Source: an uncultured Pelosinus sp. (GTDB lineage Bacteria; Bacillota; Negativicutes; Sporomusales; Acetonemataceae). Taken from it: DNA of 12,269 nt. The DNA lies in NCBI GenBank assembly GCA_900542835.1, contig UQPB01000068.1:1-12269 (forward strand), written 5' to 3'. The notes under the pieces were generated by a model. It was not told the DNA's origin. It did no database searches and saw nothing but the letters and a program-made list of their open reading frames with translations. Each line of letters opens with the position of its first letter. Position 1 is the stretch's first letter. The position numbers and the translations under genes were made by a program. Positions 1 through 6,951 of this stretch are shown one piece after another.

Positions 1-58
1 TGCTGCCGGTTGCCGGGTGTCATCGGGCCAGTCCCTCGACCGCTCTTGATAAGAGATT
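1..58 (-). ncRNA. SAM-I (S-box) riboswitch, 5' part, cut by the window edge
   Basis: Read on the minus strand from about 58 down to 1, the sequence matches the S-box signature nearly base for base. It has CTCTTATCAAGAG (55-43, P1 5' strand and the turn into P2), then GAGGGACTGGCCCGATGA, then an ACCCGGCAACC block. This is the universally conserved first half of SAM-I riboswitches, which bind S-adenosylmethionine and usually stop transcription of methionine, cysteine or SAM genes when SAM is plentiful. P4, the 3' strand of P1, the expression platform and the controlled gene lie beyond position 1, so the target is unknown. A promoter just upstream (106-77) places the start site about 12 nt before P1, as expected for a leader riboswitch. 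Confidence 0.93.
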
Positions 59-76
59 TCCTATGCAATTGCTATG

Positions 77-106
77 ATGATAGCACTAATTGCGTCGCAT
101 TGTCAA
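77..106 (-). promoter_or_regulatory. Promoter of the SAM riboswitch transcript
   Basis: On the minus strand a perfect -35 TTGACA (106-101) is followed after 18 bp by TATCAT (82-77). TATCAT is preceded by TGC, which makes it an extended -10 element. Transcription would start near position 70, a dozen bases before the riboswitch P1 stem. The promoter begins only nine bases beyond the stop codon of the DUF3870 gene, so the riboswitch gene is an independent unit. Confidence 0.8.
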
Positions 107-114
107 CTCATTTT

Positions 115-450
115 TTACGACTCATTTTGCGCCGCCTGCATATATACCGAGTACTTGGCGCTGATCACCCGCAAGGCGTTAATAATCGCTTTTTTAGCGC
201 TCCCCTGATATAAACGGTTGATCTGATCAACCAGTTCGGCATTGTCGCTCTTGATATTCTTGCCGATAATCATTGACAGCACAAACCGCTCTGACAAGCG
301 GGTTGACAGCGTGCAGTCAGCATCGATGATCGTACCGTTGCGGACATCGATCAGCATAACCAACGCCATGACTTTATAGACCTCGCCGGAAACCGTTCCG
401 CTAGGCAATTTCGCATAACCGGAAAATAGCACTACATTTTCATCAACCAT
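115..450 (-). CDS. DUF3870 family protein (function unknown)
   Basis: A 111-residue soluble protein with no signal peptide or membrane segment. It matches the DUF3870 pattern as I recall it: an opening G-Y-A-K-L-P (residues 11-16), a central stretch around D-A-D-C-T-L (43-48), an I-I-G-K-N block (61-65), a Y-Q-G-S-A-K-K-A-I-I segment (81-90) and an A-K-Y near the C-terminus. No function is established for the family. I chose ATG 450 because family members start just before the GYAKLP motif and an AAAGGAGG lies upstream. That site is about 14 nt from the ATG, which is long. The frame stays open upstream, and ATG 504 (adding 18 residues with a C-x-x-C) is a possible alternative. Its own promoter is visible at 554-525, so it is probably a single-gene unit between cysK and the SAM riboswitch. 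Confidence 0.75.
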   Translation of the reverse strand: MVDENVVLFSGYAKLPSGTVSGEVYKVMALVMLIDVRNGTIIDADCTLSTRLSERFVLSMIIGKNIKSDNAELVDQINRLYQGSAKKAIINALRVISAKYSVYMQAAQNES

Positions 451-524
451 GATCTTTTCGATATCCTCCTTTAACCGACAATGCTGACAACTGACTTGCG
501 CCATCCTGCACGATCTTTGCTTAT

Positions 525-554
525 ATATTAACAACAGTTGCTTGCCGGTGTCCA
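525..554 (-). promoter_or_regulatory. Probable promoter of the DUF3870 gene
   Basis: Minus strand: -35 TGGACA (554-549, one mismatch to TTGACA), an 18 bp spacer, and -10 TAATAT (530-525) preceded by TGT, which gives an extended -10. The predicted start near 518 lies downstream of the cysK terminator. It leaves an untranslated leader of about 68 nt before ATG 450, which argues against a translational start further upstream at 597. Confidence 0.55.
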
Positions 555-620
555 CCACTTTTACGCGACAGGCAAAAATCGGCTCCTCACCTGCCAAAAT
601 CGTGTAACGGGCAGACCGGT

Positions 621-664
621 TTTAAAATGGCAAAGACAATCCACGGCACATGGCCGGGATTGTC
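621..664 (-). terminator. Intrinsic terminator of cysK
   Basis: GACAATCC (635-642) pairs perfectly with GGATTGTC (657-664). Inside, CGGC (644-647) pairs with GCCG (653-656) around a five-base loop, with one bulged A at 643. This gives a 12 bp stem just after the cysK stop. On the minus strand the hairpin is followed by TTTGCCATTTT, a moderately T-rich tail. Confidence 0.75.
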
Positions 665-678
665 CGGGCATAAAGCGC

Positions 679-1620
679 TTACTCGTTGCCAAACAGAGGG
701 GTGGACAGATAGCGTTCGCCGGTATCCGGCAGGAGCACGACAATGGTTTTGCCGCTGAATTCAGGCCGGCTGGCAATAACGGCAGCGGCATGAGCAGCCG
801 CACCGCTGGAAATACCCACCAGCAGCCCCTCGCTCGCCGCCAGATCACGGGCTGCGGCAAATGCGTCTTCGGCTTGAATAGGGAGAATCTCATCAACTGC
901 GCTGCGCTCAAAGACAGCCGGGACAAAACCGGCACCTATTCCCTGAATTTTATGGGGACCGGGATTGCCGCCGGATAAAACCGGCGAATCGGCCGGCTCA
1001 ACGGCAACCACATACAGATTGGGGTTGTATTCTTTTAGCCGCTTGCCAACACCGGTAACGGTACCGCCGGTACCTACCCCGGAAATAAACACATCAACCT
1101 TGCCGGCCGTATCCCGCCAAATTTCTTCTGCGGTGGTCTTGCGATGAATTGCGGGATTGGCGGGATTGTTAAATTGCTGCGGCATAAATGCGCCCGGATT
1201 GGCTGCAACCAGTTCCTCCGCTTTGGCGATTGCGCCTTTCATTCCCTGCGCGCCCGGAGTCAACACAAGCTCCGCGCCCAACGCCGATAACAACCGGCGG
1301 CGTTCGATGCTCATCGTCTCCGGCATTGTCAGGATCAGCCGATAACCCTTAGCGGCGGCGACAAACGCCAGTCCGACGCCGGTGTTGCCGCTTGTCGGTT
1401 CGACAATCAGCGCGCCCGGCTTGAGAATGCCTCTTTCCTCAGCGTCTGCAATCATCGCATAACCGATACGGTCCTTAACACTGCCCAGCGGATTAAAATA
1501 TTCCAGTTTCGCCAGAATGCGTCCGGCGACACCCCGTTTCCGGTTGAATTGCTGTGTTTCCAGCAATGGCGTATTGCCAATCAACTCGGTTAGATTGTGA
1601 TAAATGCGCTCTGTACTCAT
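679..1620 (-). CDS. cysK: Cysteine synthase A (O-acetylserine sulfhydrylase)
   Basis: Cytosolic PLP enzyme that makes L-cysteine from O-acetyl-L-serine and sulfide. The family's signatures are in order (residue numbers counted from an ATG two codons upstream): N-P-L-G-S-V-K-D-R with the PLP Schiff-base lysine (K51), the substrate loop P-T-S-G-N-T-G (77-83), the active-site segment Q-F-N-N-P-A-N (151-157), the glycine-rich phosphate-binding loop G-V-G-T-G-G-T (183-189) and G-I-S-S-G-A (271-276) with the serine facing the PLP ring nitrogen. The length of 313 residues is typical and nothing is missing. Of two in-frame ATGs (1626 and 1620), the second sits 8 nt from a GGGG ribosome binding site and the first only 2 nt, so I start at 1620. 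It could be cysM-like, but the S-G-N-T-G and Q-F-N-N-P motifs fit CysK best. It has its own terminator, and upstream lies the terminator of the hydrogenase operon. Confidence 0.95.
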   Translation of the reverse strand: MSTERIYHNLTELIGNTPLLETQQFNRKRGVAGRILAKLEYFNPLGSVKDRIGYAMIADAEERGILKPGALIVEPTSGNTGVGLAFVAAAKGYRLILTMPETMSIERRRLLSALGAELVLTPGAQGMKGAIAKAEELVAANPGAFMPQQFNNPANPAIHRKTTAEEIWRDTAGKVDVFISGVGTGGTVTGVGKRLKEYNPNLYVVAVEPADSPVLSGGNPGPHKIQGIGAGFVPAVFERSAVDEILPIQAEDAFAAARDLAASEGLLVGISSGAAAHAAAVIASRPEFSGKTIVVLLPDTGERYLSTPLFGNE

Positions 1621-1675
1621 GCTCATATCCCCTTTTCATTTTGGTTTATTTTATAGCGATTGTCGGCAAACAGAA

Positions 1676-1709
1676 AAGGCCGAGGAACGCCTAGCGGCGC
1701 CTCGGCCTT
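1676..1709 (-). terminator. Strong terminator between the hydrogenase operon and cysK
   Basis: AAGGCCGAGG (1676-1685) pairs perfectly with CCTCGGCCTT (1700-1709). An inner CGCC/GGCG stem (1688-1691 with 1696-1699) extends it past an AA bulge. On the minus strand the hairpin runs straight into TTTTCTGTTTG. It lies 86 bp after the nitroreductase stop and 56 bp before cysK. The simplest reading is the end of the hydrogenase operon. A TTGACA promoter candidate lies upstream of it, so attenuation of cysK is the alternative. Confidence 0.82.
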
Positions 1710-1740
1710 CAGATGTCTGATCAGCCAGGTTTATTTGTAT

Positions 1741-1779
1741 ATAGTATTGCATATTCCGGACTGTGTGTCAACCCGGAAT
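1741..1779 (-). promoter_or_regulatory. Candidate promoter with overlapping inverted repeat
   Basis: Just after the nitroreductase stop, the minus strand has a perfect TTGACA (1771-1766), followed at 19 bp by TACTAT (1746-1741) in a TA-rich stretch. The TTGACA lies in the centre of a 7 bp inverted repeat, ATTCCGG (1753-1759) and CCGGAAT (1773-1779), which has the geometry of an operator. The spacer is longer than ideal. A second -10-like TATAAA nearer cysK (about 1648-1653) has no convincing -35. Either could serve cysK. Confidence 0.35.
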
Positions 1780-1794
1780 TTACCGCCGGTGCTG

Positions 1795-2556
1795 TCAAAG
1801 CAGATCCGCGCTGCAGATATAGTAATAGCCGTCGGGAGGATTGGCACTGGCGGCATCGTCCTGAACAAAGGCGACCGTACGGCCGGCTGTCTGCGCCGCC
1901 AGCCACAAATGGCAGAGCGCAATCCCCATGTCGATCTGATTCATCTGTTCATAAAGCAGCGCTTTAAGAAAATTCGTTTTTACGCAATAGGCGTGCAGCC
2001 GGCGACGGTCACCGCTAAAAAACCAGGGCTGGCTATTGGTCGCCGACGGTGCCAGCCGCACAGCCTCCAACAGATCGTCCAGCCCGTCAACGTCTGTGAC
2101 CTGCGACAGCGGCTTGCGTTTGAACTCTTGCCGGCTGTTACGGTACAAAGGCTCACGGGCCCTGCCAAACGACAGCAGGATGACAAAAGCCAATTCGGAC
2201 GCGGCCCGCACCTCACTGACCGGGCGGGGAATCCCCTGCCAGCAGCTGCCGATGCCGCGGGCAGCCAGAAACAAATCCAGCTGCTGCAGCATAAAACCAA
2301 TGTTGGTCAGATACAACGGACCGGTTTCCGAATAGGCAGCCAGGTAATGCGGCGCCTTTATCCGCAGCAGGTTATGCTTTACTGCCGCCGGCGGCAGCAG
2401 CCTCATTTCGGTTCGGAACGAAGCGTCAAGCGGCCGCAGCGAAGCGGCGAAGGCACTGATCCCCGCCATGGCCTCAGCCGTCAGCGGCTCGAGCTCATAT
2501 TTGCGGATCGATTTACGCTGAAAGATCATCGAGTACAGGTCAGGAATATCGATCAT
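1795..2556 (-). CDS. Nitroreductase family protein (TM1586-type, FMN-dependent)
   Basis: A 253-residue soluble protein resembling the putative TM nitroreductase family (TM1586_NiRdase type). R-K-S-I-R-K-Y (14-20) is the N-terminal FMN-phosphate-binding motif of nitroreductases. The middle segment around N-I-G-F-M-L-Q-Q-L-D (85-94) and G-I-G-S-C-W-Q-G (101-108) matches the dimer/flavin core, and A-P-S-A-T-N-S-Q-P-W (169-178) resembles a second flavin-contacting motif. Members use FMN to reduce quinones, nitroaromatics or unknown substrates with reduced pyridine nucleotides, but the substrate here cannot be read from sequence. I start at ATG 2556, four bases after AAGGAGG. An upstream ATG (2574) overlapping the previous stop would contain that Shine-Dalgarno in its own coding sequence. 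It is the last gene of the hydrogenase operon, 14 nt behind the small-subunit gene and followed by the operon terminator, so it is very probably co-transcribed with the hydrogenase. Confidence 0.82.
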   Translation of the reverse strand: MIDIPDLYSMIFQRKSIRKYELEPLTAEAMAGISAFAASLRPLDASFRTEMRLLPPAAVKHNLLRIKAPHYLAAYSETGPLYLTNIGFMLQQLDLFLAARGIGSCWQGIPRPVSEVRAASELAFVILLSFGRAREPLYRNSRQEFKRKPLSQVTDVDGLDDLLEAVRLAPSATNSQPWFFSGDRRRLHAYCVKTNFLKALLYEQMNQIDMGIALCHLWLAAQTAGRTVAFVQDDAASANPPDGYYYICSADLL

Positions 2557-2570
2557 AAATCCTCCTTGCG

Positions 2571-3302
2571 TCATGACAGCCGGTCCAGCGCCAGCAGCAG
2601 GCCATGCAGCAGTGCCTGCGGCTTGGGCGGACAGCCCGGCACATAGATATCGACAGGCAGTAAATCATGGACGGCGCCGCGAATCGCATAGGTCTGGCCA
2701 AATGTCGCGCCGGCGGCGGCGCAGGCGCCCACTGCCATCACCAGCTTGGGGGCGGGCATCGCCTCATAAGTGGTCAAAAGCGCTGTGGTCAGATTGCGGG
2801 TAACGACGCCGGTTACCATCAGCAGGTCGGCGTGCCGCGGCGAAGCGACAAAGTCAATCCCGTACTGCTGCAGATCATAGATCGGATTATTCAACGCCGC
2901 CATCTCAAAATCGCAGGCATTACAGGAACCGGCATCCAAATGGCGAATTTGCAGCGAACGGCCAAGCAGCTTGAGAATGCGGCCGCGCAGCCCCTGGTCC
3001 GCCGGCCCGGCCAATTGACCGGCAAGACTGGTCAGGCGATATTCACCGCTTTGGCGGATACCGCCATGCTCACAGTTTTCCACACAGTGACCGCAAAAAA
3101 TGCAGCGGTTATAGTCGATTGTCAGTTGTTGTTGCCGGTGCGTAATCGCTCCTACCGGACAAACGGCGGCGCAGCGGCGGCAATCGCTGCAGGCCGAAGC
3201 CTGTACCATCACGGCGCCGCGGGCGCGCGGCGGCACAGCAGCCTGATCAGGATCCTCCGTAACCGTACCGGTATAGAGAATTTTACGCAGAATATTAATC
3301 AT
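2571..3302 (-). CDS. Group 4 [NiFe]-hydrogenase fused ferredoxin/small subunit (HyfH-HyfI like)
   Basis: A 243-residue fusion of two proteins that are separate in E. coli hydrogenase 3/4. Residues 1-95 resemble HycF/HyfH: the amphipathic start I-N-I-L-R-K-I-L-Y-T-G-T, then two [4Fe-4S] motifs with C38, C41, C44, C48 and C67, C70, C73, C77. The second motif ends C-E rather than the usual C-P. Residues 115-243 resemble HycG/HyfI and NuoB, with the four ligands of the proximal cluster: S-C-N-A-C (C127, C130), V-G-A-C (C194) and P-G-C-P-P-K-P (C224). The protein would carry electrons from a soluble donor, probably ferredoxin, through three [4Fe-4S] clusters to the Ni-Fe site of the large subunit on the cytoplasmic face of the membrane. 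A GGAGGG lies six bases before ATG 3302, and the gene starts 12 nt after the large-subunit stop. No stop or frame change is seen at the domain junction, so the fusion looks genuine. Confidence 0.88.
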   Translation of the reverse strand: MINILRKILYTGTVTEDPDQAAVPPRARGAVMVQASACSDCRRCAAVCPVGAITHRQQQLTIDYNRCIFCGHCVENCEHGGIRQSGEYRLTSLAGQLAGPADQGLRGRILKLLGRSLQIRHLDAGSCNACDFEMAALNNPIYDLQQYGIDFVASPRHADLLMVTGVVTRNLTTALLTTYEAMPAPKLVMAVGACAAAGATFGQTYAIRGAVHDLLPVDIYVPGCPPKPQALLHGLLLALDRLS

Positions 3303-3314
3303 TGATGTCCCTCC

Positions 3315-4838
3315 TCACCGGTCCAGGCAGGCGTAACAGAGTTCAAAGCTTTTATTGATCAACGGAAAGTCAGGAATAATATTCCCCGGCACAGCTACTG
3401 TCAATGCAGGCCAGTTGGCATACGAGGCCGACCGGATAAAGCAGCGGTAAACGGTATTGTCCGGTCCGGCCATCAGCCAGTGAAGATTGACACCGCGAGC
3501 CGATTCGCTCCAGCCGAACGCTTGTTGATACGGTACGGCCGGCGGCAGTTCGCGGCGTAAAGGCGGCGGCGCGTCTTTCAGCAAGGCCGCCGCCTGCCGG
3601 ATAAGCCCCGCGGATGCGGCCGCTTCGTCAATTCGCACCCATAGACGGGCGGCAACGTCCCCCGTCCTGTACACAGGCACCTTAAAATCCAACTCGCGAT
3701 AACAACCATAGGGATGATCATGCCGCCAATCCCCGGCCAAACCGGAAGCCCTGGCTGCGACTCCCGTTACCGCCAGATCCAAAGCCGCTTGCTGCGGTAA
3801 AATACCGGTTGTCTCCACCCGGTTCAAAAAGGCTTCATTATCCCGCAGCAACGCCGTCAGCTCCACAAAGTCAGCCTCTGCCGCCGCCACTTCCGCAACC
3901 AGGCCGGCAAGCATTGTCGCCGGCAGATCAAACGCGACTCCGCCCGGCACTACCCAGCCGCGCAGAAAACGGCTGCCACACAGCGTTTCATTTAACCGCA
4001 GCAGTCTTTCCTTAATCCGGGCGCCATGGCTCGTGCCCACGGCAAAACCAACCCCGGCGCAAAGATTGCCAACATCACCGATATGGTTGTAGAGACGCTC
4101 CAGTTCGGCGGCAATAACCCGCAGCAGCTGCGCCCGGTACGGCACCTTCAGGCCGGTCAGCGCTTCCAGCGCCTGGCTGAAGGACAAGGCATGAGAAACC
4201 GAGCAGCCGCCGCAAATCCGCTCAACGGTCAGGAGAGCGCGTTCAAACGCCATTCCCTCAACAGACTTTTCGAGGCCGCGATGGGTAAAAAACAGTTTTG
4301 CCTCCAGATTGATAATGCTTTCGCCAGCCTGGCTGAACCGGAAATGTCCCGGTTCAATGATTCCGGCGTGGATAGGGCCGACCGGAACCTCGAATACGCC
4401 TTCGCCGTCGACCTGCGGCAATGGATAAGCCGCCGCCGCCTCAGCCACCTGCTGCTGGCAAAAATCCCGGCGCAGCGGATACAACCCCTGCGGCCAGTTT
4501 TCATGCAAAACCAGCCGCCGCAGGTCAGGATGCTCCAGCGGCGTCAGACCGAATAAGTCGTGGATCTCCCGTTCATACCAGGCCGCCGCCGCAATCAGCG
4601 GCGTCAGCGAAGGAAACTCCAGCGGTCCCGTCGCCGGCAGCGTGGCCCGCAGCAGGCGGAACGGCGTGGCGGCAGTCTCGCTGCAGACAAACAGGCAATA
4701 GATGGCAAAACAACCGTCCAGTTCCCGTTCATCATTGGCAAACATCGCGGCCAGTTGATTTTGACCATTGCGGTAAATAACGTTGGCAGCGGCCCGCAAA
4801 TTGGCGGCGGCTACCGTTTGCACCGGAAACATGCTCAT
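3315..4838 (-). CDS. hyfG: Group 4 [NiFe]-hydrogenase large subunit with NuoC-like N-terminal domain
   Basis: 507 residues in two parts. Residues 1-125 are a NuoC/HycE-N domain ending in W-Y-E-R-E-I-H-D-L-F-G and H-P-D-L-R-R-L. Residues 150-507 are the NuoD/hydrogenase large-subunit domain. The Ni-Fe ligand motifs are R-I-C-G-G-C-S-V-S-H (C209, C212) and, at the extreme C-terminus, F-E-L-C-Y-A-C-L-D-R (C501, C504), so all four metal-binding cysteines are present. This separates it from complex I NuoD, which lacks them. Oddities: the canonical D-P-C-x-x-C reads E-L-C-x-x-C, and the protein ends at the Arg after which E. coli HycE is cleaved, leaving no propeptide. The catalytic role is 2H+ + 2e- to H2, reversible. 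ATG 4838 is eight bases from a GGAGG at the end of hyfF, only four bases after the hyfF stop, which suggests coupled translation. Confidence 0.9.
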   Translation of the reverse strand: MSMFPVQTVAAANLRAAANVIYRNGQNQLAAMFANDERELDGCFAIYCLFVCSETAATPFRLLRATLPATGPLEFPSLTPLIAAAAWYEREIHDLFGLTPLEHPDLRRLVLHENWPQGLYPLRRDFCQQQVAEAAAAYPLPQVDGEGVFEVPVGPIHAGIIEPGHFRFSQAGESIINLEAKLFFTHRGLEKSVEGMAFERALLTVERICGGCSVSHALSFSQALEALTGLKVPYRAQLLRVIAAELERLYNHIGDVGNLCAGVGFAVGTSHGARIKERLLRLNETLCGSRFLRGWVVPGGVAFDLPATMLAGLVAEVAAAEADFVELTALLRDNEAFLNRVETTGILPQQAALDLAVTGVAARASGLAGDWRHDHPYGCYRELDFKVPVYRTGDVAARLWVRIDEAAASAGLIRQAAALLKDAPPPLRRELPPAVPYQQAFGWSESARGVNLHWLMAGPDNTVYRCFIRSASYANWPALTVAVPGNIIPDFPLINKSFELCYACLDR

Positions 4839-4842
4839 CCGC

Positions 4843-6300
4843 TTAACCTCCTGTTACAAGCGCCGCCGCCAGGGTCAGCACTGATCCCAGCCAGGGCGGC
4901 AGATAAAATCCGGCGGCAAAAACCATTGCCAGTGAAACCCCGATCGCCAGTGTCGCCAAAAGTGGCGGCCGGTTATGAGACCGCTTCGGCGAGGGCCCAA
5001 AACACACGCCCATGCCATAATAGATCAGGCCGGCGAATACCACTCCCAGCAGCAGCAAATAGAGGCCGCCAAGCAGGGTGCGACCATCATTAACCACCGC
5101 CTGGATAATTAAAAACTTACTGGTAAAAATCGCAAATGGCGGCATGCCGGTAATGGCCAGCAGGCCGGCAAAGAAAAGACCGCCAAGCAGCGGCGACGAA
5201 CGCAGCAGGCCGCGGATGCGCAGCAAATGCTTGGTATGGTAGTCCTGGTAAATCAGCCCGGCCAGATAAAACAAAGCCGATTTGGTCAACGCATGATACA
5301 GCATATGCAGCAAAGCGCCACTGATCGCGAGCGGTGTGCTGATGCCAATGCCGACGGCGATCAGCCCCATATTCTCGACACTGGAGTAAGCCAGCAGCCG
5401 CTTCAAATCATGCTGCAGTAAAATGAACGGCGCCGACAGGGCAATCGACAGCAGACCAAATGACAACAGCAGCGTTTCAGCAAAACCGGGACCAAGCGAG
5501 TACTGCACTACCGCCATATTGCGCATGATTGCGTAAAACGCGCACGGCAGCAGCGCGCCCGACAGCAGGCCGCTCACCGGCGACGGCGCCTGGCTGTGAG
5601 CATCCGGCAGCCAGGTGTGCATCGGCGCCAGTCCGGCCTTGGTACCGTACCCGATCAAAATAAAGACAAATGCCAGCTTGGTCATGTCCGGATCCAGCCT
5701 GGCGGCGGCGCTGGTCAACGCCAGCCAGCTCAACGCCCCCTTGCCCTCGCCGGCACTGACCTGGGCGTAATATAACAGAATTGTTCCCAAAAGCGCCAGA
5801 CAAATTCCGACGGTACAGACCATGACATACTTCCAGGTCGCTTCCAGTGATGAGCGGTTAAAATTGAAAGCGACCAGCAGCGCGCTGGCCAAGGTTGTCG
5901 CTTCAATCATGACCCAGAGCATACCAAGGTTCTCAACCACCAGCGCACCGATCATCGTAAAAATAAATACCTGCAGCAGCGCGTAGTAGCGCGCCAGCGC
6001 CCTGCCGGAAATATGGCCTCCGGCAAGCTCCCTGCCCATATAGGACTTGGAAAACAATAACGTGGAGAACCCGAGCAAGGCAACTGCCAGCAACGGCACA
6101 ATCGTTAACTCATCAATTAAGAACCAGCCGCTGTGAATACGCCCCGCTGTCGCTACCTGCCAGATCAGCCGCAGCAGCGCGGCGGAAACCGCCAGGCCGC
6201 CGCCGATATGGAGAGACGCAAGCGGCAGTCTGACCGGCAGCAGCGATAGCGCCGCCAGCAGCAGCGGCAGCCCCAGGGCAAAAAGTATCAGTTCGTGCAT
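4843..6300 (-). CDS. hyfF: Hydrogenase-4 antiporter-like membrane subunit HyfF
   Basis: A 485-residue polytopic membrane protein of the NuoL/M/N (Mrp antiporter-like) family. The ion-translocation residues are in place: a glutamate in W-V-M-I-E-A-T-T-L (E133), the lysine of G-Y-G-T-K-A-G-L-A-P-M-H (K221) followed by W-L-P-D-A-H-S-Q-A-P-S-P-V-S-G-L-L-S-G, the loop L-K-R-L-L-A-Y-S-S-V-E-N-M-G and a later membrane lysine in T-S-K-F-L-I. The length matches HyfF, not the longer HyfB or NuoL. In the complex it would form one of two proton- or sodium-translocating half-channels coupled to hydrogenase turnover. A GGGG lies five to six bases before ATG 6300, and the gene begins nine bases after the hyfE stop. 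NuoN or MrpD are distant alternatives, but the neighbours settle it as a hydrogenase subunit. Confidence 0.9.
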   Translation of the reverse strand: MHELILFALGLPLLLAALSLLPVRLPLASLHIGGGLAVSAALLRLIWQVATAGRIHSGWFLIDELTIVPLLAVALLGFSTLLFSKSYMGRELAGGHISGRALARYYALLQVFIFTMIGALVVENLGMLWVMIEATTLASALLVAFNFNRSSLEATWKYVMVCTVGICLALLGTILLYYAQVSAGEGKGALSWLALTSAAARLDPDMTKLAFVFILIGYGTKAGLAPMHTWLPDAHSQAPSPVSGLLSGALLPCAFYAIMRNMAVVQYSLGPGFAETLLLSFGLLSIALSAPFILLQHDLKRLLAYSSVENMGLIAVGIGISTPLAISGALLHMLYHALTKSALFYLAGLIYQDYHTKHLLRIRGLLRSSPLLGGLFFAGLLAITGMPPFAIFTSKFLIIQAVVNDGRTLLGGLYLLLLGVVFAGLIYYGMGVCFGPSPKRSHNRPPLLATLAIGVSLAMVFAAGFYLPPWLGSVLTLAAALVTGG

Positions 6301-6309
6301 CGTTTTCCC

Positions 6310-6936
6310 CTATCCTTTCAGTTCTTCCAAAACGCTGGTATCGGTAGAGGCAAACGACAGCTTGAGGCGATAGGTCAGAATAACCAGCACCAGCACGGCA
6401 ACCAGGACATCCAGAAAGATCCCCATCTCAATAATCAGCGGCAGCCCCTGCGTGACCGACAACCCAACCAGATAAATGCCGTTTTCCATGGTGATCAGTC
6501 CCACCGTCTGCAGAATAGCCTGGTGTCTGGTCATAATCAGCAGCAGGCCGATCATGACCAGGGTTATTGCCGCCGCCAGCGAATCGCGGCTGACCACTCC
6601 CGGCAGCGCGTGATCAATCAGCGTATAGGCAAAGAAGATGGCCACGCAGGCGGCCAGAGAGGCGGTATTCGGTCCCAGCATCGGATGCTGCTCTTTCTCC
6701 CGTTTCAGCCGGCCGGACAAGCGCAGCAGCGCGAACGGAATCACCCCCGCCTTGATTACCGCGGTGAGCAAAGCCGCTATATATGTGTGCATTTCCCGGG
6801 TTTCCAGGGCCACAACCAAGCAGGCCCCGGCCACCAGCACCGACTGCACCAGCAAAACATAAATCGCCGTTTTCAGACTGGTTACCCGGGTCTGAACAGC
6901 TGCCAGCGCCAACAAAAAAATGGTTAATATCTCCAT
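6310..6936 (-). CDS. hyfE: Hydrogenase-4 NuoK-like membrane subunit HyfE
   Basis: A 208-residue, very hydrophobic protein with about six predicted membrane segments. The C-terminal half is NuoK/MnhC-like, with membrane glutamates in L-I-T-M-E-N-G-I-Y-L and in L-P-L-I-I-E-M-G-I-F-L-D-V-L-V. The latter is the characteristic HyfE motif as I recall it. HyfE occurs in hydrogenase-4-type complexes but not in the simpler hydrogenase-3 or Ech types, so its presence helps classify the complex. It probably links the HyfC/HyfG quinone-like cavity region to the antiporter-like subunits and takes part in ion translocation. ATG 6936 lies eight bases after GGGGGAG and 15 bases after the hyfC stop. The soluble tail after the last helix is short and polar. 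Confidence 0.87.
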   Translation of the reverse strand: MEILTIFLLALAAVQTRVTSLKTAIYVLLVQSVLVAGACLVVALETREMHTYIAALLTAVIKAGVIPFALLRLSGRLKREKEQHPMLGPNTASLAACVAIFFAYTLIDHALPGVVSRDSLAAAITLVMIGLLLIMTRHQAILQTVGLITMENGIYLVGLSVTQGLPLIIEMGIFLDVLVAVLVLVILTYRLKLSFASTDTSVLEELKG

Positions 6937-6951
6937 CTGCCGTTCTCCCCC

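Noticed and set aside
451..597. N-terminal extension of the DUF3870 protein to 597
   Set aside because: It would run through the promoter at 554-525 and has no family match. The family begins just before GYAKLP.
538..978. Plus-strand open frame opposite cysK and its terminator
   Set aside because: Runs through the cysK terminator and lies antisense to conserved CysK sequence. No motif of its own.
1621..1794. T-box or SAM riboswitch in front of cysK
   Set aside because: No T-box TGGNACCGCG motif and no S-box core; only a terminator hairpin and a possible promoter.
1660..2646. A 328-codon open frame on the plus strand opposite the nitroreductase and part of the small-subunit gene
   Set aside because: It has no ribosome site, the translation has no recognisable domain and is Arg/Gln/Pro-rich, as expected for the antisense of GC-rich coding sequence. 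The opposite strand carries clear flavoprotein motifs.
4026..4556. Plus-strand open frame opposite hyfG
   Set aside because: Antisense shadow of the conserved large-subunit domain. No family resemblance and no ribosome site.
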